Shown: positions 1 to 6,146, counted from the stretch's first letter. The stretch: DNA of 6,845 nt from Paludibacteraceae bacterium (GCA_017965125.1 JAGCQO010000069.1:1-6845); one strand, 5' to 3'. Numbers and translations are program-made. The notes: generated by a model from the letters alone, not told the origin.

Positions 1-376
1 AATCGAAAGCACAAGACAGAACGACACTCTGAAACTGTCGCTCGGCAGAGACAAGAGCATCTTAGTGTCGCGCGAGGCAGCCAAGGACTACACAAGCACA
101 AAAATCCTGAGCAGCAAGAAGGAAGTGGAAAGAGGATGGAAGATTTCGGCTAAGAACAACAAGAAGACAGCCATCAAGCTTTCTATCCACGATCAAGTGC
201 CTGTAAGCGGACAAAGCGACATCGAGGTGACAACCACCGGCACAGACGGAGCGTCGAAGAACGAAAGCACCGGCGAGCTGATATGGAAGATGAATCTCGG
301 CGCTGGCGAGAAAAAAGACGTCACTTTCAGATACAAGGTTAAGTATCCAAAAGACAAGAATATTGTAGTGGAATAG
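1..376 (+). CDS. DUF4139 (MuiA-like) protein, 3' fragment
   Basis: This is the C-terminal 124 codons of a larger gene whose 5' end lies outside the window; the frame is open from base 2 and stops with TAG at 374-376. The visible part resembles the conserved end of DUF4139 proteins (the 'mucoidy inhibitor MuiA' family): a 'LSLGRDKSILVSRE' stretch, then 'GWKISAKNNKKTAIKL', 'HDQVPVS' and a final 'FRYKVKYPKDK' strand, as expected for a beta-sandwich ending. Family members are usually some 500-650 residues with an N-terminal coiled-coil part, which is not visible here. They are often predicted to be exported, but their biochemical role is unknown; 'mucoidy inhibitor' is an inherited name and not evidence of function in this organism. 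A GTG at 65 could be read as a start, but the family similarity continues upstream of it, so it is internal. A strong terminator follows 16 bases after the stop. Confidence 0.85.
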   Translation, partial: IESTRQNDTLKLSLGRDKSILVSREAAKDYTSTKILSSKKEVERGWKISAKNNKKTAIKLSIHDQVPVSGQSDIEVTTTGTDGASKNESTGELIWKMNLGAGEKKDVTFRYKVKYPKDKNIVVE

Positions 377-392
377 AAAATGCCTAAATTTG
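362..392 (+). promoter_or_regulatory. candidate Bacteroidota promoter for the proX-like operon
   Basis: TAAATTTG at 385-392 matches the Bacteroidota -7 consensus TAnnTTTG exactly. ATTG at 362-365 is a near match to the -33 box TTTG, with 19 bases between the two. Transcription would start roughly at 396-400, inside the 5' arm of the downstream hairpin, leaving a leader of about 30 bases before the ATG at 428. The promoter overlaps the last codons of the preceding gene. The site is inferred from motif match and position only. Confidence 0.5.
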
Positions 393-424
393 AAGGCAGA
401 GTTTTTCAAGCTCTGCCTTTTTTT
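393..424 (+). terminator. intrinsic terminator after the DUF4139 gene
   Basis: AAGGCAGAG (393-401) pairs with CTCTGCCTT (411-419) to give a 9-bp stem around a 9-base loop, followed by an unbroken T tract at 418-424. It is a classic rho-independent terminator for the upstream gene. Its T tract ends only three bases before the start codon at 428, so it also occupies the leader of the next gene. Confidence 0.85.
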
Positions 425-427
425 GTT

Positions 428-949
428 ATGACACGCGAGGAAAAAGTATTAGAGTATTTAAAAGAACACGACATACCGTTCGAGAGTTACAATCATCCCG
501 AAGGGAAAACCATAGAGGAAGCCAAAAGATGGTGGAAGGACGACGGCTCATTGCACTGCAAGAATCTGTTCTTCAGAAACCACAAAGGCAACAAGCATTA
601 TCTTGTTTGTTTCGACTGCGACCACAACTTGGACATCCACGACCTGGAGCAGCGGCTGAAGAACACGCTCGTATCCCAAGGACTGCCTTCGTGCGGCAAA
701 CTGTCGTTCGCTTCGGCAGAAAGGATGATGAAATACTTAGGGCTCGAGCCAGGCAGCGTGTCGCCTTTCGGGCTGATAAACGACACGGAGCACCACGTGC
801 ACCTTTTCCTTGACGAGAACATAAGGAAGGCCGAGAAGCTGTCGTTTCATCCGAACGATTGCCGTGGGACGGTCGTGCTGTCGTTCGAGGCTTTCAGCAA
901 ATACCTCGACGGCATAGGAAACACATACGAATACATAAACTTATACTGA
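428..949 (+). CDS. prolyl-tRNA editing protein (ProX/YbaK family)
   Basis: The protein is a 173-residue free-standing aminoacyl-tRNA deacylase of the YbaK/ProX superfamily (related to the INS domain of prolyl-tRNA synthetase). Such enzymes act in the cytoplasm in trans to hydrolyse mischarged tRNA, typically Ala-tRNA(Pro) or Cys-tRNA(Pro). Visible landmarks are 'YNHPEGKTIEEA' near residue 21, 'HCKNLFFRN' (43-51) with the family's key lysine at K45 followed by N46, the GxxxP loop as G109-S-V-S-P113, and the C-terminal 'GTVVLSFEAFSKYL' near 147-160. The sequence does not decide which misacylated tRNA is cleared. The frame also has an ATG at 380, but that start would place the terminator hairpin inside the coding region and add 16 residues unlike the family's N terminus, so ATG 428 is preferred. 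No Shine-Dalgarno sequence is visible; the T tract of the terminator sits directly upstream. It is the first gene of a three-gene run ending with adenine deaminase. Confidence 0.88.
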   Translation: MTREEKVLEYLKEHDIPFESYNHPEGKTIEEAKRWWKDDGSLHCKNLFFRNHKGNKHYLVCFDCDHNLDIHDLEQRLKNTLVSQGLPSCGKLSFASAERMMKYLGLEPGSVSPFGLINDTEHHVHLFLDENIRKAEKLSFHPNDCRGTVVLSFEAFSKYLDGIGNTYEYINLY

Positions 950-950
950 T

Positions 951-1499
951 ATGGACAAGGAACAGTTGGACAGGTTTGAGCAAAGGCTTCGCACCGGGCT
1001 GGTCGAGATAGCCTCATCGAGAGGGGTCTTGGGCGGGCGCATGCTGGAGACTGAGGATTTGACGGGATTCTGGAAAAGAATAGAGCCGAACTACATGGCA
1101 GACGCCGTCTCGCAGATAAACGAATATCCGACAGTCGCAGTGGCATGGGCGGCCTACATAGGCATGGCTGCGGCGCACTACTGGGACAAGGACTGGGCAA
1201 AGCACAAGGACGACGCCTACGAAAGCTTCTACGGCACCGACGGATTCGACAACATGGACGACCACATAGTGCAGGACATACTGAAGTGCAAGAAAGGCGG
1301 CGAGGAGAGCCGTCAGATAGTGTCGGCGATGCAGAGCCTGGCCGACGTGGCTGTCAGTGCCATAAGGTATGAGCAGGTCGAGCCACAGAGCCCGATGGCG
1401 TTCTACGTCTTCGCGAGAGCATGCCGTGCCATGTTCGCCATAGGCGCTGCCGTGGAGTTGCACAAACTGGGGTATTCGCTTCAGAAAGTTGGAAACTAA
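951..1499 (+). CDS. conserved-looking protein of unknown function
   Basis: I do not recognise a named family for this 182-residue protein. It has no signal peptide, no obvious membrane segment and no nucleotide-binding or metal-binding motif that I can identify, so it is probably a soluble cytoplasmic protein. It appears mostly helical. Notable parts are an aromatic and acidic central region ('HYWDKDW', then 'FYGTDGFDNMDDHIVQDIL' at about residues 92-110) and an Ala/Arg-rich C-terminal helix region ('PMAFYVFARACRAMFAIG', about 148-165). The ATG at 951 comes one base after the TGA of the editing gene (947-949), which implies co-transcription and probably translational coupling; no ribosome binding site is visible. 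Codon use matches its neighbours, so there is no sign of recent transfer. A 149-codon frame on the opposite strand is a shadow. That the gene is real is well supported; its function is not known. Confidence 0.8.
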   Translation: MDKEQLDRFEQRLRTGLVEIASSRGVLGGRMLETEDLTGFWKRIEPNYMADAVSQINEYPTVAVAWAAYIGMAAAHYWDKDWAKHKDDAYESFYGTDGFDNMDDHIVQDILKCKKGGEESRQIVSAMQSLADVAVSAIRYEQVEPQSPMAFYVFARACRAMFAIGAAVELHKLGYSLQKVGN

Positions 1500-1514
1500 A
1501 GGTTGTTTATAATA

Positions 1515-3209
1515 ATGGAAAGCACTTTCAAGTTAGAAGGTTATATCGCTGACATATACAAGGAGGAAATGTATAAGGCTGTGATAAACGTCACCGACGG
1601 AGTAATCACAAGCATAACAAAGGACGACACTTTGCCCGACGACATGAACTACATCATGCCGGGACTGATAGACGCCCATGTGCACATCGAAAGCTCAATG
1701 CTTCTGCCGTCGGAGTTCGCGAGAATGGCAGTGAAGCACGGCGTCACAGGAATTGTGACCGACCCCCACGAGATAGCGAACGTGCTGGGCGAGCCGGGCA
1801 TCGACTTCATGATCGAGGACAGCAAGAAAGTCAGGTTCAACTTCTTGTTCGGAGCGCCTTCATGCGTGCCTTCTACAAAGTTTGAAACATCGGGAGCGAC
1901 TCTCGACTCCACCGCGGTAGAAAGACTTATGCAGCGAGACGACATCGCATTTCTGTCTGAAATGATGAACTATCCCGGAGTGTTGAGCGAAGACAAGGAC
2001 GTGATGGCGAAAATAGCCGCCGCCAAGAAACACAACAAGCCGATAGACGGCCATGCGCCTGCCCTTTCTGGCGAAGGACTCGTGAAGTACGCCGGAGCAG
2101 GAATAACCACCGAACACGAGTGCGCGACGACACAGGAGGCCGAGGAGAAAATAAAGCGCGGAATGAAAATCCTCATCAGGGAAGGCAGCGCGGCCAAGAA
2201 CTTCGACGCCCTCTACACCTTGATAGACAAATACCCCGACAGCGTCATGATGTGCACCGACGACATGCACCCCGACGAACTGTGCACCCCACACTCGTAC
2301 ATCGACGGCATGTGCATCAAAGCCTTGAAGTACGGATGCGACCTCCGAAACGTCCTCAAAGCCGGAAGCGTAAACGCCGCAAAACATTACGGCATAAAGC
2401 ACGCAAGCATAAAGGTCGGCGAGAGAGCGGAGTTCGTTGTCTTAGACGAGAATTGGAACGTGAAGCAGACATACATCGACGGTGCGATGGTCTATGACGA
2501 GGAGCTGGGAATCATCAAGGAAGCCTTTTGGCGCACACCAAGAAACATCGAAGGCACAACGTTCCCGAACGTCATGAACCACGAGAAGATAAGCGCGGAC
2601 GAGATATGCACAAAGGCTGAAGGCGAAAGAACACGACTGAACATCATCTCGGTCGAGAACGGACAGATTTACACCAAGACAGACCAGGAGGTTCTTGAGA
2701 TACAAGACGGCAAGGTTATGCCATCGGTCGAGAAAGATGTACTGAAGATGGTGGTCGTGAACAGATACGACAGCAACGTGAAGCCAGCCGTGGCCTACAT
2801 AAGAGGCTTCGGGCTGAAGCGAGGAGCGTTCGGCAGCACCATCTCGCACGACTGCCACAACATAGTCTGCGTGGGTACAGATGACGACTCCATCGTGAAA
2901 GTTGTGAACCGACTTGTAGAGCTGAAGGGAGGAATGGTGGCTGTCGATGGCGACAACATCGAGGAGCTGGAACTGCCATTGGCTGGACTCATGTCGCCGC
3001 TGAAAGGCAGGGACGTGGCCAACACCTACAGACAATTGAACAGTAAAGTCAAGGAGCTGGGGACAAGCTTCCACGCTCCGTTTATGACACTGTCGTTCAT
3101 GACATTGCTCGTCATTCCAGAATTGAAACTGAGCGACAAAGGGTTATTTGACGGTAAGCAATTCAAATTCACCGACATATTCACCCAGCGGAAAATCTCA
3201 TTAAGATAA
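1515..3209 (+). CDS. ade: adenine deaminase
   Basis: The enzyme deaminates adenine to hypoxanthine and ammonia in purine salvage; family members are cytoplasmic amidohydrolases with a binuclear metal centre. The 564-residue product is of normal length. An N-terminal strand-rich part is followed by 'PGLIDAHVHIESS' (49-61, metal ligands H55 and H57), 'VTDPHEIANVLG' (81-92), 'SEMMNYPGVL' (148-157, with acidic residue E149), 'DGHAP' (178-182, H180), 'TTEHE' (198-202, H201) and 'CTDDMHPDEL' (247-256, D249/D250 and H252). The C-terminal domain typical of Ade carries 'SHDCHNI' (444-450) and 'GGMVAVDGD' (472-480). All motifs expected of an active enzyme are present. The frame opens at a TTG at 1503, but ATG 1515 gives the usual N terminus and leaves a 15-base gap after the previous stop; a weak AAAGG lies at 1498-1502. 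No terminator hairpin is evident just after the TAA; only AT-rich sequence follows. Confidence 0.95.
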   Translation: MESTFKLEGYIADIYKEEMYKAVINVTDGVITSITKDDTLPDDMNYIMPGLIDAHVHIESSMLLPSEFARMAVKHGVTGIVTDPHEIANVLGEPGIDFMIEDSKKVRFNFLFGAPSCVPSTKFETSGATLDSTAVERLMQRDDIAFLSEMMNYPGVLSEDKDVMAKIAAAKKHNKPIDGHAPALSGEGLVKYAGAGITTEHECATTQEAEEKIKRGMKILIREGSAAKNFDALYTLIDKYPDSVMMCTDDMHPDELCTPHSYIDGMCIKALKYGCDLRNVLKAGSVNAAKHYGIKHASIKVGERAEFVVLDENWNVKQTYIDGAMVYDEELGIIKEAFWRTPRNIEGTTFPNVMNHEKISADEICTKAEGERTRLNIISVENGQIYTKTDQEVLEIQDGKVMPSVEKDVLKMVVVNRYDSNVKPAVAYIRGFGLKRGAFGSTISHDCHNIVCVGTDDDSIVKVVNRLVELKGGMVAVDGDNIEELELPLAGLMSPLKGRDVANTYRQLNSKVKELGTSFHAPFMTLSFMTLLVIPELKLSDKGLFDGKQFKFTDIFTQRKISLR

Positions 3210-3242
3210 TGCAAAAGTTTAATTTTTTTAATGTTTAAAAGG

Positions 3243-3270
3243 TTTGTATTAAAAATATTATCTATATTTG
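3243..3270 (+). promoter_or_regulatory. candidate Bacteroidota promoter for the lipoprotein gene
   Basis: TATATTTG at 3263-3270 fits the -7 consensus TAnnTTTG exactly. TTTG at 3243-3246 is a possible -33 box, although the 16-base gap is shorter than usual. The expected transcript starts at about 3275 and has a leader of about 30 bases that is very AT-rich and has no Shine-Dalgarno motif, a pattern common for strongly expressed Bacteroidota genes. The rest of 3210-3307 is AT-rich and holds nothing else I can support. Confidence 0.65.
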
Positions 3271-3307
3271 CACCCATAATCCATAAACTAATTTAATTTT
3301 TTAAATC

Positions 3308-3712
3308 ATGAAAAAAGTATTATTCGCATTATCACTTATTGCAGTGATGGTTTCTTGTTCTAAGTCTCCAGCTGACGAGGCAGTAGCAATCTTCGAGAAC
3401 GCTGAGAAGGAGCTGATAGCAGTAGATTCATACAAGGCTTACGGTGACGCTCTTTTGAACTTCGCAAAGGAGGCTGACGCTTTCGTAAAGGCTAACAAGG
3501 ACTTCAAGCCACAGGGTGACGATTTGAAGAAGATCCAGGAGGCTGAGGCTAAGGTTGGCAAGGCAATGGAAACTGCAACAGCTACATTGGAGAAGAAGTA
3601 CGAGGGTAAGGAAGAGGAAGCTATGGGTGAAGCTTTGGCTATCTTCGGAGTTCTCGCTGACCTTGAGAAGAACTATCCAGACGCAAAGGATTTCTCTTTC
3701 GCTGAGAAGTAA
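3308..3712 (+). CDS. small putative lipoprotein, helical, unknown function
   Basis: The 134-residue product begins with a short type II signal peptide: K2-K3, a hydrophobic stretch (4-15) and the lipobox M14-V-S-C17, so Cys17 should be lipidated and the mature protein anchored in a membrane of the cell envelope. The mature part is rich in Lys, Glu and Ala, has no further cysteine, and looks almost wholly helical or coiled-coil; I cannot assign a family. Codon use is striking. Alanine is encoded only by GCT or GCA, never GCC or GCG, and lysine is AAG throughout except for the two AAA codons right after the start. The three genes upstream use GCC and GCG freely. This pattern, together with the clean promoter and strong terminator, suggests high expression. 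The gene stands alone between its own promoter and a shared terminator. Confidence 0.85.
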   Translation: MKKVLFALSLIAVMVSCSKSPADEAVAIFENAEKELIAVDSYKAYGDALLNFAKEADAFVKANKDFKPQGDDLKKIQEAEAKVGKAMETATATLEKKYEGKEEEAMGEALAIFGVLADLEKNYPDAKDFSFAEK

Positions 3713-3730
3713 TAAGCGTTTAGCTAAAAT

Positions 3731-3761
3731 AAAAAACCTCGCTTTTCAGCGAGGTTTTTTT
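3731..3761. terminator. bidirectional intrinsic terminator between convergent genes
   Basis: The stem CCTCGC (3737-3742) / GCGAGG (3749-3754) has a 6-base loop and is flanked by an A run (3731-3736) and a T run (3755-3761), which extend the pairing by up to six A-T pairs. It has a T tract on either strand, so it can end both the lipoprotein transcript (plus) and the helicase transcript (minus, whose stop codon is at 3788). Confidence 0.9.
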
Positions 3762-3787
3762 ATGCGCATACATTTCGTGACGGGATA

Positions 3788-5875
3788 TTAAAAAAACATC
3801 TCATCATTCAGTACTGTGCTGTATCCGGTATATTTGTTTATGATTGACAGGATGTCGGCGCCGTACTTTTTCATCTTCGGAGGCGAGAGCAGTTTCTTCA
3901 GTTCCTTCACCTCGTTCGGTTTCTTCTCCGAGAGTTCCAGAAGCTTGGCTGTGTTCATGACAGCGGACTTGACGGTGTTGTTCTCGTCAGCCACACGTTC
4001 GCGCCATTCGTCGAGCAACTGGAAGAGCTCGTTTCCAACGGCCATTTTCTTCACTTGGGCTTTCACCTCGCTCAGTCTCACCTTGTTCTGCGCCTTGATG
4101 ACTTCGGCTGCCTCAAAGTCCTGTCGGCAGACCTCAATCATGGCACGGCTTTCGGCGAAACGTTCGGTCAATTCCTTCTGATATGCCTCCAGGCTTTCGT
4201 TCACCGCCTTGTTGTCGAACTCCAAGTTCATGACAACGACCGGATTCACTATCTCATCCATTTTCTTGATGAAATAGTCTGCACCGTTCTTTATCTTCTG
4301 CCCGAACTCATCGTCCTTTTCCGCATTCACGTCGTTGGCGAACCTCGAGTCTATCACATTGCAAAAACGCAACGCCACGCTCAGAATCTCTTCGCTAAAA
4401 CGCGCCCTCGCATCGTCAATCTTCTCGACCGCCTGCAAAGGTATGGCACCACGATTCACCTCCTGAATATGCCTGAATTTATCGAAGAAAATGCCTATGT
4501 ATGCAAAGTCGAACACACGCTTCAGCACATCCCTCTTATAGTTGCCCACAGCCCTGTCGAGCGCCTTTTCATCGGGCTGATTCTGCTCCACATGCTCCGT
4601 GAACTCCGAGACAGCGCCATCGGTTATGAGCGACGACGAAGGAATCGGCTTCAGCAAACGGATGCCCTCCAGAGTGCGGCAACGTGACAGCGCCACGTAC
4701 ACCTGACCATGAGAGAACGCACGGTTCGCCTCGATCATCACCTTGTCGAAGGTCAAGCCCTGGCTCTTGTGTATCGTTATCGCCCAGGCTAAACGCAGCG
4801 GGTACTGCGAGAACGAGCCTTCCTTATGTTCCTTTATCTTGCCTGTCTCGTTGTCGATGGTGTACTTAACATTGTCCCACGTCATGACCGGCACTTTCAC
4901 CAACTCGCCGTCCTCGATGCATCTGACGAAAATGTCCTTCCCATCAATGCTTTCCACAACGCCGATTTTGCCGTTGAAAAACTCATGGCTGATGTTGTCG
5001 TTTTTGCAGAACATGACCTGAGCGCCCTCTTTCAACAAGAGCTCCTTGTCAACAGGATACAAAGACTCGTTGAAAACGCCGTATATCGTAGCCTCGAACA
5101 CATATTCCTCGCCTTCCAGCTCGTTTATCCTGTCGTCGTTTATCTTGTTGGCCGAGGCGTTGTGGGTGCATAATGCTATTGTGCCCTCCTCGTTTTCCGC
5201 CTTTTCATCGACCCTTGAGTTGAGCTTCGCCAGCACAGCCTCATCGACCTTATTGTCTCTCACCGCATTGAGCAGGCTTATGAACTCCTGGTCCTGCTGC
5301 CTGTAAATCTTCTTGAGCTCGATGCTGATGAGGTTGGTCATCTGCAAAGCCTTGCTGCAGAAGAAGAACGGCGAGCTGTAATGCGCTGCGAGAAGCGAGT
5401 GCTCATCGTCCTTGACCACTGGCGGAAGCTGCTGCATATCGCCGATGAGGAGCAACTGCACGCCGCCGAAAGGCAGGTCATGCCTTCTGAAGCGCCTCAG
5501 CACCAAATCGACGGCGTCGAGGACATCGGCTCTCACCATGCTTATCTCGTCGATGACGAGCAGGTCGAGAGTCTTTATGATGTTGATTTTGGTCTTGTTG
5601 AAACGGTGGGTGTAGTCGCTCTCACGGATGGCCTCAGGCACGAGAGGACCCAACGACAGCTGGAAGAACGAGTGGAGAGTGACACCGCCGGCGTTGATGG
5701 CAGCCACGCCCGTAGGCGCAGTCACGACAGTGCGCTTGTTGGTGTGCTCCCTCACATACTTCAGGAATGTCGTCTTGCCGGTGCCTGCGCGCCCGGTCAG
5801 GAAAACGTTCCTGTCCGTATGCTCCACGAACATCCATGCCATTCTGGCGTCGTTGTTTCCGTCAAATTCTCCCAT
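3788..5875 (-). CDS. Pif1/RecD-like SF1B helicase with C-terminal HRDC-like domain
   Basis: The 695-residue protein is a predicted ATP-dependent 5'-3' DNA helicase of superfamily 1B. The core, about residues 1-411, has all main motifs: Walker A 'GRAGTGKTTF' (28-37), motif Ia 'TAPTGVAA' (52-59), Walker B 'VIDEISMV' (107-114), motif III 'GDMQQLPPV' (145-153), motif IV region 'IELKKIYRQ' (185-193), motif V 'ITIHKSQGLTFD' (366-377) and motif VI 'VYVALSRCR' (392-400). The 'DEISMVRADVLDAVD' and 'GDMQQLPPV' forms are those of Pif1 proteins. About 280 residues follow, charged and helical; the last part (about 615-682: 'ELFQLLDEWRERVADE' through 'MKKYGADILSIINKY') reads as an HRDC-like helical bundle, the nucleic-acid-binding module better known from RecQ and RNase D. 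The usual 'GxGxxK' turn is altered to 'SPPKMKKYG', so the domain is somewhat degenerate. ATG 5875 is chosen because it gives the short leader before Walker A that is normal in relatives. Roles in replication-fork or G-quadruplex processing are inferred from Pif1 relatives. Confidence 0.9.
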   Translation of the reverse strand: MGEFDGNNDARMAWMFVEHTDRNVFLTGRAGTGKTTFLKYVREHTNKRTVVTAPTGVAAINAGGVTLHSFFQLSLGPLVPEAIRESDYTHRFNKTKINIIKTLDLLVIDEISMVRADVLDAVDLVLRRFRRHDLPFGGVQLLLIGDMQQLPPVVKDDEHSLLAAHYSSPFFFCSKALQMTNLISIELKKIYRQQDQEFISLLNAVRDNKVDEAVLAKLNSRVDEKAENEEGTIALCTHNASANKINDDRINELEGEEYVFEATIYGVFNESLYPVDKELLLKEGAQVMFCKNDNISHEFFNGKIGVVESIDGKDIFVRCIEDGELVKVPVMTWDNVKYTIDNETGKIKEHKEGSFSQYPLRLAWAITIHKSQGLTFDKVMIEANRAFSHGQVYVALSRCRTLEGIRLLKPIPSSSLITDGAVSEFTEHVEQNQPDEKALDRAVGNYKRDVLKRVFDFAYIGIFFDKFRHIQEVNRGAIPLQAVEKIDDARARFSEEILSVALRFCNVIDSRFANDVNAEKDDEFGQKIKNGADYFIKKMDEIVNPVVVMNLEFDNKAVNESLEAYQKELTERFAESRAMIEVCRQDFEAAEVIKAQNKVRLSEVKAQVKKMAVGNELFQLLDEWRERVADENNTVKSAVMNTAKLLELSEKKPNEVKELKKLLSPPKMKKYGADILSIINKYTGYSTVLNDEMFF

Positions 5876-5881
5876 TTTCGT

Positions 5882-5920
5882 AAAAAAGAAACCCGCATAT
5901 ATTGAGTAATATATACGGGT
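5882..5920 (-). terminator. hairpin terminator after tRNA-Leu, just upstream of the helicase start
   Basis: Positions 5891-5903 pair with 5908-5920 around the 4-base loop GAGT. On the plus strand there is one C-A mismatch (5896/5915), but in minus-strand RNA this becomes a G-U pair, giving an unbroken 13-bp stem with a GC-rich base. It is followed on the minus strand by TTCTTTTTT (5890-5882). Both features indicate that it works on the minus strand, most simply to end the tRNA-Leu transcript. The T tract ends six bases before the helicase ATG, so it could also act as an attenuator for that gene. Confidence 0.75.
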
Positions 5921-5939
5921 CAGTTGTTTTTTCCTTTTG

Positions 5940-6021
5940 TGCGGATGATAGGACTCGAACCTACAAGCCTCACGGCACTAGATCCTAAGTCTAGCGCGTC
6001 TACCAATTTCGCCACATCCGC
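5940..6021 (-). tRNA. tRNA-Leu (anticodon UAG)
   Basis: The minus strand folds as a class II tRNA. The acceptor stem GCGGATG (6021-6015) pairs with CATCCGC (5947-5941), with A as discriminator at 5940. The D arm has GCG/CGC with a GG pair in its loop. The anticodon stem CTAGA/TCTAG closes the loop CTTAGGA, whose anticodon TAG reads CUA and other CUN leucine codons. The extra arm GCC-GTGA-GGC is the long variable arm expected of leucine tRNAs, and the T arm GTAGG/CCTAT holds the loop TTCGAGT. The CCA end is not encoded (the next bases are CA rather than CCA), so it must be added by nucleotidyltransferase. Confidence 0.97.
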
Positions 6022-6028
6022 ATTTTCT

Positions 6029-6048
6029 TGCGATGAAAAGCCATCGCA
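6029..6048 (-). other. hairpin in the 5' leader of the tRNA-Leu transcript
   Basis: TGCGATG (6029-6035) and CATCGCA (6042-6048) form a perfect 7-bp stem with a 6-base loop. It starts eight bases upstream of the mature tRNA 5' end and so would lie within the precursor removed by RNase P. It has no T tract, so it is not a terminator. Whether it has a function is unknown. Confidence 0.5.
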
Positions 6049-6065
6049 TCGTGCTTTAGCGAGTG

Positions 6066-6073
6066 CAAATGTA
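6066..6073 (-). promoter_or_regulatory. candidate -7 box for tRNA-Leu
   Basis: Read on the minus strand, 6073-6066 is TACATTTG, an exact match to TAnnTTTG. It would start transcription roughly 35-40 bases before the mature tRNA. The expected -33 region falls at about 6093-6097, within the T tract of the malate dehydrogenase terminator, where only a T-rich match (TTTT) is present. It is the most likely promoter for the tRNA. Confidence 0.6.
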
Positions 6074-6089
6074 TGAAATTTTTTTAAAT

Positions 6090-6126
6090 AAAAAAACGAC
6101 CGGACTTTTTGAGGGTCCGGCCGTTT
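6090..6126 (-). terminator. intrinsic terminator of malate dehydrogenase
   Basis: Positions 6094-6105 pair with 6115-6126 around a 9-base loop; the GC-rich core is CCGGAC/GTCCGG. A C-A mismatch on the plus strand (6099/6121) becomes a G-U pair in minus-strand RNA, and a run of seven T follows on that strand (6096-6090). It lies 20 bases after the malate dehydrogenase stop codon and ends that transcript. Confidence 0.88.
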
Positions 6127-6146
6127 CCTATTATGAAAAAAACCTA

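Noticed and set aside
380..427. ATG at 380 as the start of the tRNA-editing gene
   Set aside because: It would place the whole terminator hairpin within the coding region and add 16 residues not expected in the family. ATG 428 gives the usual N terminus and puts the key lysine at position 45.
2442..3074. A 210-codon open frame on the minus strand inside the adenine deaminase gene
   Set aside because: It lies wholly opposite a confidently identified gene, shows no recognisable motif, and is explained as a shadow of codon bias in ade.
3210..3242. AT-rich repeats (two GTTTAA copies) after adenine deaminase as a terminator or binding site
   Set aside because: No GC-bearing stem is present, and short A/T repeats are expected by chance in such an AT-rich gap.
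4055..4687. A 210-codon plus-strand frame inside the helicase gene, and a similar 174-codon frame at 5381-5905
   Set aside because: Both are antisense to well-supported helicase motifs, have unusual composition for a real protein and no start context; treated as shadows.
5891..5920. Inverted repeat as an operator or riboswitch fragment
   Set aside because: The G-U pairing on the minus strand, the GC-rich stem base and the T tract that follows fit a simple intrinsic terminator after the tRNA; no riboswitch core is seen.
5940..6021. tRNA gene as an attachment site for an integrated element
   Set aside because: No integrase gene, no repeated tRNA 3' end elsewhere in the window, and the neighbours are housekeeping genes.
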